This document shows positions 26,985 through 33,641 of a stretch of DNA of 36,091 nt, in pieces. Positions within the stretch are counted from its first letter, which is position 1; each line of letters begins with the position of its first letter. Source of the DNA: Verrucomicrobiaceae bacterium (GTDB taxonomy: Bacteria > Verrucomicrobiota > Verrucomicrobiia > Verrucomicrobiales > Verrucomicrobiaceae); the NCBI GenBank assembly GCA_021151605.1, contig JAGKWZ010000042.1:1-36091 (forward strand), written 5' to 3'. The notes under the pieces are model-generated. The model saw only the letters and a program-made list of their open reading frames with translations, ran no database searches and had not been told where the DNA came from. A program made the translations under genes and the position numbers.

Positions 26985-28373
26985 GTGCCAACTGTCACTT
27001 CCCATCTCGTCGCCGCCCTTTGTTCCGCCCTCTCACCTGATCGTGTCCTGACTCAGGCGGAGGATATTTTACCTTACAGCTTCGATGGCACCGCTGCCCT
27101 GAAGGTGAAGCCCGGCGCGGTGGTGTTTCCGCATTCAGGAGAAGAGGTGGCTGCTTGTGTGAAGCTGGCGCGGGAGGCCAGGGTGCCTGTGGTAACTCGT
27201 GGCTCGGGCACCGGACTCAGCGGCGGCAGTGTGCCCAGCGAGGGCTGTCTGGTGATCTGTGTGGCGCAGATGGACAAGATCCTCGAAGTGGATGAAAGGA
27301 ACCTCGTTTTGCGTGCCCAGTGCGGGGCGATCACGAAAGAAATCGACGATGCAGCGAACAAGGTGGGCCTGTTTTATCCGCCTGATCCGGGCAGCATGAA
27401 GATCAGCACCATCGGCGGCAACGTGGCCGAGAACAGCGGCGGTCTGCGCGGCCTGAAGTATGGCGTCACACGCGACTACGTCATGGGTATCGAGGTCGTT
27501 TTGCCAGATGGCACGCTCACTCGCCTGGGCAACAAGTGCGTGAAGGATGTGGCCGGCTATTCGATGAAGGATCTTTTCATCGGCAGCGAAGGCACGCTGG
27601 GTATCATCACCGAGGTCATGCTGAAGCTCGTGCCGAAGCCAAAGGCTCGGAAAACCATGCTGGCTCTCTATGATTCCATGGAGGCAGCGGCGGAAACCAT
27701 CAGCGCCATCATCGCGGCGAAGATCATCCCATGCACGCTTGAGTTCCTCGACCGCATGACGGTCGGCTGTGTGGAGGATTACGCGAAGATCGGCCTGCCG
27801 ACGGAGGTCGAGGCCGTGGTGCTCATGGAGACGGATGGGCACCCCGTCGTGGTCGAGGAGGAGGCCGCGCAAATGATGGCGCTGGCCCGTGCGCATGGAG
27901 CGCGCGAGGTCCGCGCCGCCGCTGATGATGCTGAGGCCAATCGGCTCGCCACCGCTCGCCGCAGCGCCTTTTCCGCCCTCGCCAGGAAGCGGCCCACGAC
28001 CATTTTGGAAGACGTCACCGTCCCGCGCACAGAGCTGGCGCACATGGTCAAATTCATCCGCGAGGTGGCTGAGCGGCATCGATTGATGGTCGGCACTTTC
28101 GGGCATCTGGGAGATGGAAACCTGCACCCCACTTTCCTCACCAACGAGCGCGACACCGAGGAGATGCACCGTGTCGAATTCGCGCTGGAAGAGATCGTGG
28201 ATGAGACCATCCGCCTGGGCGGCACGGTCACGGGTGAGCATGGCGTGGGCTTGGCGAAGAAGGCTTTTGTGAAACGTCAGCTCGGCGAGGCCAGCTATGA
28301 CCTCATGCGGAGCATCAAGCGGGCGCTCGACCCCGAGTGCCTGATGAACCCTGGGAAGATTTTTGATCTGTGA
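26985..28373 (+). CDS. glcD: GlcD-type FAD-linked oxidase (glycolate or D-lactate dehydrogenase)
   Basis: Flavoprotein of the FAD-linked oxidase C-terminal family that oxidises 2-hydroxy acids. The FAD-binding PCMH domain shows VVTRGSGTGLSGGSVP, DPGSMKISTIGGNVAENSGG, LKYGVTRDYVMGIEVVLPDG and a GSEGTLGIITEVMLKLVPKP segment. The C-terminal domain carries GTFGHLGDGNLHP and TGEHGVGLAKK. Length from GTG 26985 is 462 residues, normal for GlcD. No in-frame ATG exists near the N-terminus, so GTG is the best start, with TTG 26958 as alternative. No glcE or glcF is adjacent, so D-lactate dehydrogenase is equally possible. The next, broken gene overlaps its stop by four bases (GTGA). Confidence 0.88.
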   Translation: MPTVTSHLVAALCSALSPDRVLTQAEDILPYSFDGTAALKVKPGAVVFPHSGEEVAACVKLAREARVPVVTRGSGTGLSGGSVPSEGCLVICVAQMDKILEVDERNLVLRAQCGAITKEIDDAANKVGLFYPPDPGSMKISTIGGNVAENSGGLRGLKYGVTRDYVMGIEVVLPDGTLTRLGNKCVKDVAGYSMKDLFIGSEGTLGIITEVMLKLVPKPKARKTMLALYDSMEAAAETISAIIAAKIIPCTLEFLDRMTVGCVEDYAKIGLPTEVEAVVLMETDGHPVVVEEEAAQMMALARAHGAREVRAAADDAEANRLATARRSAFSALARKRPTTILEDVTVPRTELAHMVKFIREVAERHRLMVGTFGHLGDGNLHPTFLTNERDTEEMHRVEFALEEIVDETIRLGGTVTGEHGVGLAKKAFVKRQLGEASYDLMRSIKRALDPECLMNPGKIFDL

Positions 28374-29250
28374 GTCAGCCCATTTCGATCACTGCCGCTG
28401 AGGTCGTCTGCGCGCTGGGTGGCTCTTTGCCGGAATGTCTGGAGGCTTGGCGTGCTGGGAAATCTGGACTCCAGGAGCATGATGGACTGCTGAGCGGCCG
28501 GATCGCCGACCGCAGCGTGCTGAAAGGTCGCCGCTACGGGGCGGCCTCAAACCTGGCCGTGCATGTGGCGCGCTCTGCTGTGCAGCGTGCGGGCTGGAGT
28601 GCGGATGAAACCAAGGCGGCCTGGCTCTTCGCCGCCAGCAGCCGTGGCAATGCGGGTGAGTTGCTCGGGCAAAATGGATGGCGTCGGCCTTCACCTCGGA
28701 GTTGGTCCGGGCGTTTCGTGACACGCATCTGCTTTCCACGAATGGCGTGAATGATCCGCTGTCTCCACTGACCACGGGTTTGCATCTCGGCGAGGCTGGC
28801 GTGGCGGTCACGCTGGAGCTCAAAGAAGATGGGCTGGCGGAAATGACGCGTTATGCGGCCAACAGCGACGCGCATGATTCCCTGATGATCCCTGAGGATG
28901 GGGCACCTCTCGCCGAACTGCTGGGCGAGTTTCAGCGTCCAGCGCTGATCTGCCCCCACGCCACAGGCACCCTGAATCATGCCCAGTCGGAGTGCTCGGC
29001 ATTACGCACAGCTTTTGGCAATGTGCCGCCGCTGCTGATGCTGAAGCCCTTTACCGGCCACACTTTGGGGGCCTGCGGCCTGCTGGATGTGGCGCTGATC
29101 GCGGCGGCGCTGCCGGAGCTTCCAGGGAACCTGCCTGGGCTCACCGGTGTAGCGCATTTTCTGCCTAAACTGCTGCCAGGGGAGCCCGTCCTGAAGATCG
29201 CTTCAGGTATGGGCGGGCACAACGCCGTGGTGGAATTGCGGGTGCATTGA
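28370..29250 (+). pseudogene. Broken beta-ketoacyl synthase-like gene, frameshifted and missing its centre
   Basis: Two adjoining frames together resemble one ketosynthase. The first part (from GTG 28370) has a KAS-like N-terminus (ISITAAEVVCALGGSLPECLEAWRAGKSG, later WLFAASSRGNAGELLG). The second frame, usable from about 28660, carries the C-terminal half with the two active-site histidines (CPHATGTLNHAQSE and KPFTGHTLGACG) and the end ASGMGGHNAVVEL. The switch occurs at about 28660-28678 and needs a -1 change. The region that should hold the nucleophilic cysteine and its surroundings (roughly 80-110 residues) is absent. A single non-triplet deletion would explain both the missing centre and the shift. 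An assembly error could explain the shift but not the missing segment. The GTGA overlap with glcD suggests the pair once formed an operon. Confidence 0.75.
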
Positions 29251-29295
29251 GTCGCGAGAAGACAGCCTGCTAAGCTAATTCGAGTCGCCAGATTT

Positions 29296-29326
29296 CACGA
29301 CGAAGTTAAATCACCCGTCGTGCCTT
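29296..29326 (+). terminator. Possible terminator after the ketosynthase remnant
   Basis: CACGACG (29296-29302) pairs with CGTCGTG (29316-29322) around a 13-base loop and is followed by CCTTTTCT. The stem is strong enough but the loop is long and the T run short. It would end plus-strand transcription from the glcD unit before the convergent transporter genes. Confidence 0.45.
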
Positions 29327-29378
29327 TTCTCGCCGGGCAGATGGGTGAACTTGAGAGGGGCTGGCGGGTCTGCCTGGG

Positions 29379-29501
29379 TTACTTTTTCACTTCCACAGCA
29401 CCGCTGAACAGGGGCTGGGATTTTTTTACGGACTGATAAACGCCCCAGCCCAGCGGCAGGGTGACCCAGGTCCAGGCGAGCAGGAGTAGGATGGCTTTCA
29501 T
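29379..29501 (-). CDS. Small single-helix partner of the OFA transporter (MFS transporter small subunit type)
   Basis: A 40-residue frame starting MKAILLLLAWTWVTLPLGWG and ending GAVEVKK. It is one membrane helix (about residues 3-22) followed by a short polar tail. It begins six bases after the stop of the OFA-family transporter gene on the same strand, without a Shine-Dalgarno of its own, suggesting coupled translation. Tiny proteins with this helix pattern next to OFA/oxalate-formate antiporter genes are annotated in public databases as MFS transporter small subunit; this is from memory. Gene reality rests on position, length and the W-P-x-x-W-G-V-Y helix end. Confidence 0.72.
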   Translation of the reverse strand: MKAILLLLAWTWVTLPLGWGVYQSVKKSQPLFSGAVEVKK

Positions 29502-29507
29502 AGTGGG

Positions 29508-30851
29508 TCAGGCTTTCGCGGGTTCCTTGACGTGATGTTTGGCGTCCACAGGGCGGACGAGAAGATTGGCGATGAGGCCGACGATGAGCAGGCCGACCAT
29601 GAGGTGGAAGATGGAGTTGTAGGCCTGCTCGGGTGGCATAGTCTTCTTATTGGCGACCGAAAGGCGATCCACGAGCTGTGGCCCGATGATGGCTGCCATG
29701 GACCAGGCTGTGATGAGTCGGCCATGGATGGCACCGACCTGATAGCTGCCGAAAAGATCGCGCAGGTAGGCAGGAATCGTGGCGAAGCCGCCGCCGTACA
29801 TGGTCAGGATGAGGCCGGTGGCGATGACGAAAAGAGTGACGCTGCCACGACCCTGGGTCCACGGCACGCTGGCATAGAGGGCGGCACCGACGATGAAGTA
29901 GATGCAGTAGATGCCTTTTCGTCCTGTAAGGTCGGACATGGAGGACCAGAAGAAGCGCCCACCCAGATTGCAGAGGGAAAGGAGGCCGACGTAGCCCGCC
30001 GCTGCCGCCGGGGTGACTTTAAACATGTCCTGAATCATGGGCGATGCCTGACCGAGGATGCCGATGCCGGCGCTAACGTTCATGCAAAGGACGACCCAGA
30101 GCATCCAGAACTGCGGCGTCTTCCATGCGGTGTCCACGGAGACGCTGGCGGTGGTGACGAGTTTGGCGGTGTGCTGCTTCGGCACCCAGCCTTCGGGTTT
30201 CCAGTCGGCGGGCGGCACGCGGACGATGATGGCCCCGAAGAGCATAGAGATGGCATAGAGAGCGGCCATGACGAGCATGGCCTCACTCGCGCCGACGGAG
30301 GTGGCGGAACTGAAGCGCTTCATGAGTTCCTCAGCCAGGGGGCCGCCGATCAAGGCGCCGCCGCCGAAGCCCATGATGGCCATCCCTGTGGCCATGCCCG
30401 GGCGGTCAGGAAACCACTTCATCAAGGTCGAAACGGGTGCGATGTAACCCAGCCCGAGCCCGATGCCGCCGATGAGTCCATAGCCGGCATAGAGCAGCCA
30501 GAGCTGGTGGTATTTCACCGAGAGGGAGGCGAGCACGAGCCCCGTGCAAAAGCAGATCAAACTCGCCAGCATCGTCTTGCGCGGGCCGCTGCGCTCCACC
30601 CACTTCCCAAACACTGCAGCAGAGATGCCGAGCAAAGCCAGGGCGATGGAGTAGGCCACGCCGACATCGGCCTCCGTCCAGTCCGCCGGAGTCGAAGCCG
30701 TGATGCCGAGCACCTTGGCGAGTGGTTTTTTGAAAACACTGAAGCCATACACCTGACCGATGCACATATGCACGGCGATGGCAGCAGGAGGGACAAGCCA
30801 GCGGCTGAACCCAGGTTTTGCGATGGTGGCTTCGCGGGAGAGGAAACTCAT
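29508..30851 (-). CDS. OFA-family MFS transporter (oxalate/formate antiporter type)
   Basis: Twelve-helix inner-membrane carrier of the major facilitator superfamily. The OFA (oxalate:formate antiporter) group is recognised by GYGLIGGIGLGLGYIAPVSTLMKWFPDRPGMATG-type motifs: here the same pattern lies at about residues 123-157. The N-terminal VPPAAIAVHMCIGQVYGFSVF and a second-half repeat beginning TPQFWMLWVVLCMNVSAGIG also fit. Length is 447 residues. The substrate is a small carboxylate by family, perhaps formate, oxalate or lactate, but cannot be fixed. The formate dehydrogenase at the window start and the GlcD oxidase nearby make a small-acid substrate attractive. Start ATG 30851; the gene is followed by its 40-residue partner. 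Confidence 0.88.
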   Translation of the reverse strand: MSFLSREATIAKPGFSRWLVPPAAIAVHMCIGQVYGFSVFKKPLAKVLGITASTPADWTEADVGVAYSIALALLGISAAVFGKWVERSGPRKTMLASLICFCTGLVLASLSVKYHQLWLLYAGYGLIGGIGLGLGYIAPVSTLMKWFPDRPGMATGMAIMGFGGGALIGGPLAEELMKRFSSATSVGASEAMLVMAALYAISMLFGAIIVRVPPADWKPEGWVPKQHTAKLVTTASVSVDTAWKTPQFWMLWVVLCMNVSAGIGILGQASPMIQDMFKVTPAAAAGYVGLLSLCNLGGRFFWSSMSDLTGRKGIYCIYFIVGAALYASVPWTQGRGSVTLFVIATGLILTMYGGGFATIPAYLRDLFGSYQVGAIHGRLITAWSMAAIIGPQLVDRLSVANKKTMPPEQAYNSIFHLMVGLLIVGLIANLLVRPVDAKHHVKEPAKA

Positions 30852-30932
30852 GGTGTGGAAGAACGCCGTTCTAGCGGTCCACTTCAGCGGCAGGCAAGAT
30901 AATTCATGGCTGCGGGTGGATTCACGCAGCGT

Positions 30933-31226
30933 TTACACACGATGTTTCCAGTAGCCAGGCTCGCGGCTCCCATGCACGACAGCGAGCACTTGCAGTGAAT
31001 CGTTATCCGCGACGCGGAAGATGACGGAGTAAGGGAAGCGCTCTACTCTCACCTTGCGGAGGTCGTCCTCGAACAAGCGATAAACCATTGGCTGGGAGCG
31101 TGCGCGCTCAATGGCGGCATACACCTCGGTGCGGAATCTGCGGCTCACTTCGGCATCGCGTCGTTTGTAGAAGAGCGCTGCCTCGGCGGTTTCTTGGGCT
31201 GCTTCGGGATGAATGTCGAGCTTCAT
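30933..31226 (-). CDS. RelE/ParE-family toxin (second module)
   Basis: A 97-residue ParE-like toxin: the IHPEAAQETAEAALFYKRRD segment at the N-terminus, then DLRKVRVERFPYSVIFRV and a C-terminal VLAVVHGSREPGYWKHR. The order and motifs match the toxin at 17485-17784, though overall identity is low, so the two modules are not recent copies of each other. Its ATG shares one base with the antitoxin TAA stop, giving coupled translation. Confidence 0.87.
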   Translation of the reverse strand: MKLDIHPEAAQETAEAALFYKRRDAEVSRRFRTEVYAAIERARSQPMVYRLFEDDLRKVRVERFPYSVIFRVADNDSLQVLAVVHGSREPGYWKHRV

Positions 31227-31459
31227 TAAGCGACCCGTGATTCAACGAAGTTGCGAAACTCGTCCATGCTCATGGGCTTGACGCTGCCGTCATCCAGTTC
31301 GCTGGCCCGGCGCGTGACTTCGGCTTTCCATGCGAGGCTAAGGCTGGTGTCGTCGTCCGCATCCAGGCTGTCGATGAGCACGGTGGCAAGTCGCGACCGT
31401 TGTTCCACTGGCAGGCAAAGGGCTTCAGCAAGGAAGCTATTGAAGGTGAGTGCGCTCAT
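31226..31459 (-). CDS. Antitoxin of the second ParE-type module
   Basis: A 77-residue acidic protein with FLAEALCLPVEQRSRLATVL and IDSLDADDDTSLSLAWKAE, the standard pattern of short addiction-module antitoxins (Unstab_antitox). It should neutralise the toxin encoded immediately downstream. ATG 31459 lies only six bases after a candidate -10 element, so the transcript may be leaderless. The module stands between the OFA transporter and dxr genes. Confidence 0.86.
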   Translation of the reverse strand: MSALTFNSFLAEALCLPVEQRSRLATVLIDSLDADDDTSLSLAWKAEVTRRASELDDGSVKPMSMDEFRNFVESRVA

Positions 31460-31465
31460 GAGATC

Positions 31466-31494
31466 ATCTTATCTTCCCGGCATTAATTGTTCAA
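31466..31494 (-). promoter_or_regulatory. Candidate promoter of the second toxin-antitoxin module
   Basis: On the minus strand TTGAAC (31489-31494) and TAAGAT (31466-31471) are separated by exactly 17 bases. Each matches the sigma-70 consensus at four of six positions. The expected start of transcription falls on or next to the antitoxin ATG. Confidence 0.5.
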
Positions 31495-31506
31495 GCGCCG
31501 CTGAAT

Positions 31507-32667
31507 TCAACACCCCGCCGCTTCACGCCGTGCCCAGGCGTCCGCGTCGATCAGCGTCTCCAAATCAGGATGCTGGATGACGCTGTGCTTTTCCATGACT
31601 CGCGCGACGGTTTGCCAGATGGCGGGGAAGCTGGTGCGCTCATTGAGGAAAGCTTCCACGGCCACCTCGTTGGCCGCATTTAAAACTGCGGGCAGGGTGC
31701 CGCCGACCTCACCGGCTTGACGGGCGAGATCCAGGGCAGGGAAGTCCTGGGTGCGCGGTGCCTCGAAGGTCAGAGACGCGAGCTTGGCGAAGTCGAGCGG
31801 ACGGAGGTTGTTCGGCACCCGATCCGGCCAGGTGACGGCATACTGGATCGGGAAGCACATGTCGCTGTGGCTGAGCTGGGCGATGACGCTGTGATCCTCA
31901 AACTCGACCATGCTATGCACGATGCTCTGCGGATGCACGACGACCTCGATACGGCTCATGGGGACATCAAAAAGCCAGCGGGCCTCGATCATCTCCAAGC
32001 CTTTGTTGAAGAGCGTGGCGGAGTCGATGGTGATCTTCCGGCCCATGGTCCAGGTCGGATGTTTCAAAGCCTGCGCGAGCGTGACTTGCGGCAGTTGATC
32101 GGCAGGAAGCTGGCGGAAGGGACCGCCGCTGGCGGTGAGCAGAATGCGGCGCACGGCATTGTCGCGATGGCCTTCCAGGCACTGGAAGATGGCGTTGTGC
32201 TCGCTGTCCACGGGCAGGATGTCCACGCCCTTGCGGCGGGCGGCTTCCATGACGGCTTCGCCTGCCATGACGAGGATCTCTTTGCTCGCCACGGCGAGGT
32301 GCTTGCCTTCCTCAATCGCTGCAAGCGCAGGCGCTAGACCTGCGACACCGACGATGGCGACGAGCACCATGTCTGCATCGCTCGCGCGGACGAGATCGAC
32401 GAGGCCGCTGGCACCGACATGCAAAGTGACGTCCGATGGCAGGAGTGGGCGCGCTTTGGCAGCAGCAGCTTCATCGGTCAAAGCCACCTGCTTCACGCCC
32501 GTCTCACGCACTTGAGCGACGAGCGCCTCCAAACTGCGCGCTGCAGCGAGTCCGACGATCTCCATCCGCTCGGGGATGTCCTGCGCCACCTTTAGCGCAC
32601 TGGTGCCGATGGAGCCCGTGGAGCCGAGGAGGAGAACTTTGCGCCGCTTGATCATGCTTTGCTCCAT
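31507..32667 (-). CDS. dxr: 1-deoxy-D-xylulose 5-phosphate reductoisomerase
   Basis: Converts DXP to 2-C-methyl-D-erythritol 4-phosphate with NADPH, the first committed step of the MEP isoprenoid pathway. The NADPH loop GSTGSIG is at residues 15-21. The metal-binding acidic residues are in VDSEHNAIFQ (Asp154, Glu156) and NKGLEMIEA (Glu225). The flexible active-site loop HPTWTMGRKITIDSATL is present. Length of 386 residues is normal. ATG 32667 begins three bases after the cdsA stop, so the two are co-transcribed; Met5 is an alternative start. The gene rseP that often follows is absent, and a toxin-antitoxin module comes next. Confidence 0.96.
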   Translation of the reverse strand: MEQSMIKRRKVLLLGSTGSIGTSALKVAQDIPERMEIVGLAAARSLEALVAQVRETGVKQVALTDEAAAAKARPLLPSDVTLHVGASGLVDLVRASDADMVLVAIVGVAGLAPALAAIEEGKHLAVASKEILVMAGEAVMEAARRKGVDILPVDSEHNAIFQCLEGHRDNAVRRILLTASGGPFRQLPADQLPQVTLAQALKHPTWTMGRKITIDSATLFNKGLEMIEARWLFDVPMSRIEVVVHPQSIVHSMVEFEDHSVIAQLSHSDMCFPIQYAVTWPDRVPNNLRPLDFAKLASLTFEAPRTQDFPALDLARQAGEVGGTLPAVLNAANEVAVEAFLNERTSFPAIWQTVARVMEKHSVIQHPDLETLIDADAWARREAAGC

Positions 32668-32670
32668 GCC

Positions 32671-33567
32671 TCAGGCGGTGATGATCTCCAGATAAAAGTA
32701 AAACACCGGCGCGGTGAAAAGCAGGCTGTCGGTGAGATCGAGGATGCCGCCGATGCCGGGGAACTTGTGCCCGCTGTCTTTGATGGCGACGCAGCGCTTC
32801 AGCACGGACTCCGCGAGATCTCCCGACACGGCGGTGGCGCAGATGACGGGCGCGAGCAACAGACCATTCAGCCAATTCAAAGGCGCGAGCTTCGGCCCTG
32901 CCAGCCAGATCAAGATCGCTGCGGCTCCAAAGGAACCGAGGAAGGCTCCGACGAGACCTTCCCAGGACTTCGCCGGGCTGATGTGCGGGATCATTTTGTG
33001 CTTCCCGAAGAGCACACCCACGGCATACGCGCCCATGTCGCTGAACTTCGTCACCACGATGAGGTAGATCACGAGAAAGAGCCCCGTCATGCTGCTGCCG
33101 TCAGGTTTGAAATACATGAGCCGCACGATGAAGCCGAAGAAGATCACCGTGTACACCACGCCGAACACTGCATGGAAGATGCGCTGAAGGGTGACGATGC
33201 CTTCGAGTTGATGCCGATAGCAAAGAAGGAACGATCCATGCACGGCGGCTGTCAGTGCCGCGAGTTCCAGCCACATCGGGGCGGCTGATTTGTGCTGCAT
33301 GACCCACCAAGTCATCGTGATCCAATAGCCGAGGCAGATGCAGAGGCCGAGCAGATTGAAGCCGCGCGCCTGGTCATCCAGCCGCAGCAGTCGGTAATAT
33401 TCAAAGGCACCCGCCACGCCGAAAAAGCCTGTGAGCAGCACGATGACCCAGTGACTGTTCCACTGCACAGCTCCGGCGATGACGGCCCACAGGATCAGGG
33501 TGCTGAGAAGCCGGGACGCAAACACACGGCGCTTACTTGGAGCTGGGGCGGGTGTGGCTGGGGTCAT
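32671..33567 (-). CDS. cdsA: Phosphatidate cytidylyltransferase
   Basis: Inner-membrane enzyme making CDP-diacylglycerol from phosphatidic acid and CTP, the branch point of phospholipid synthesis. It has about seven to eight hydrophobic segments. The family signature lies near the C-terminus: LKRCVAIKDSGHKFPGIGG, then ILDLTDSLLF (S-x-x-K-R-x4-K-D, P-G-x-G-G, L-D-x-x-D). From ATG 33567 the product is 298 residues. An in-frame ATG at 33645 overlaps the recG stop (ATGA) and would add 26 residues (rich in Ser, His, Cys and Phe) that do not look like CdsA. The overlap leaves that longer form possible. Confidence 0.93.
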   Translation of the reverse strand: MTPATPAPAPSKRRVFASRLLSTLILWAVIAGAVQWNSHWVIVLLTGFFGVAGAFEYYRLLRLDDQARGFNLLGLCICLGYWITMTWWVMQHKSAAPMWLELAALTAAVHGSFLLCYRHQLEGIVTLQRIFHAVFGVVYTVIFFGFIVRLMYFKPDGSSMTGLFLVIYLIVVTKFSDMGAYAVGVLFGKHKMIPHISPAKSWEGLVGAFLGSFGAAAILIWLAGPKLAPLNWLNGLLLAPVICATAVSGDLAESVLKRCVAIKDSGHKFPGIGGILDLTDSLLFTAPVFYFYLEIITA

Positions 33568-33641
33568 GCGGAAGGAGGGGCGGAAAGGCGCGCTATTTGA
33601 GCAGTGGGCCGAAAAACTGCAATCATGGAGTGTGGGCCAGT

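Noticed and set aside
28650..28680. Programmed -1 frameshift in the ketosynthase-like gene
   Set aside because: The local sequence is not a proper X-XXY-YYZ slippery heptamer, and the missing catalytic centre is better explained by deletion.
29532..30902. Plus-strand frame of 456 codons opposite the transporter
   Set aside because: Rich in His, Asp and Gly with no domain pattern; the minus strand encodes a clear MFS carrier.
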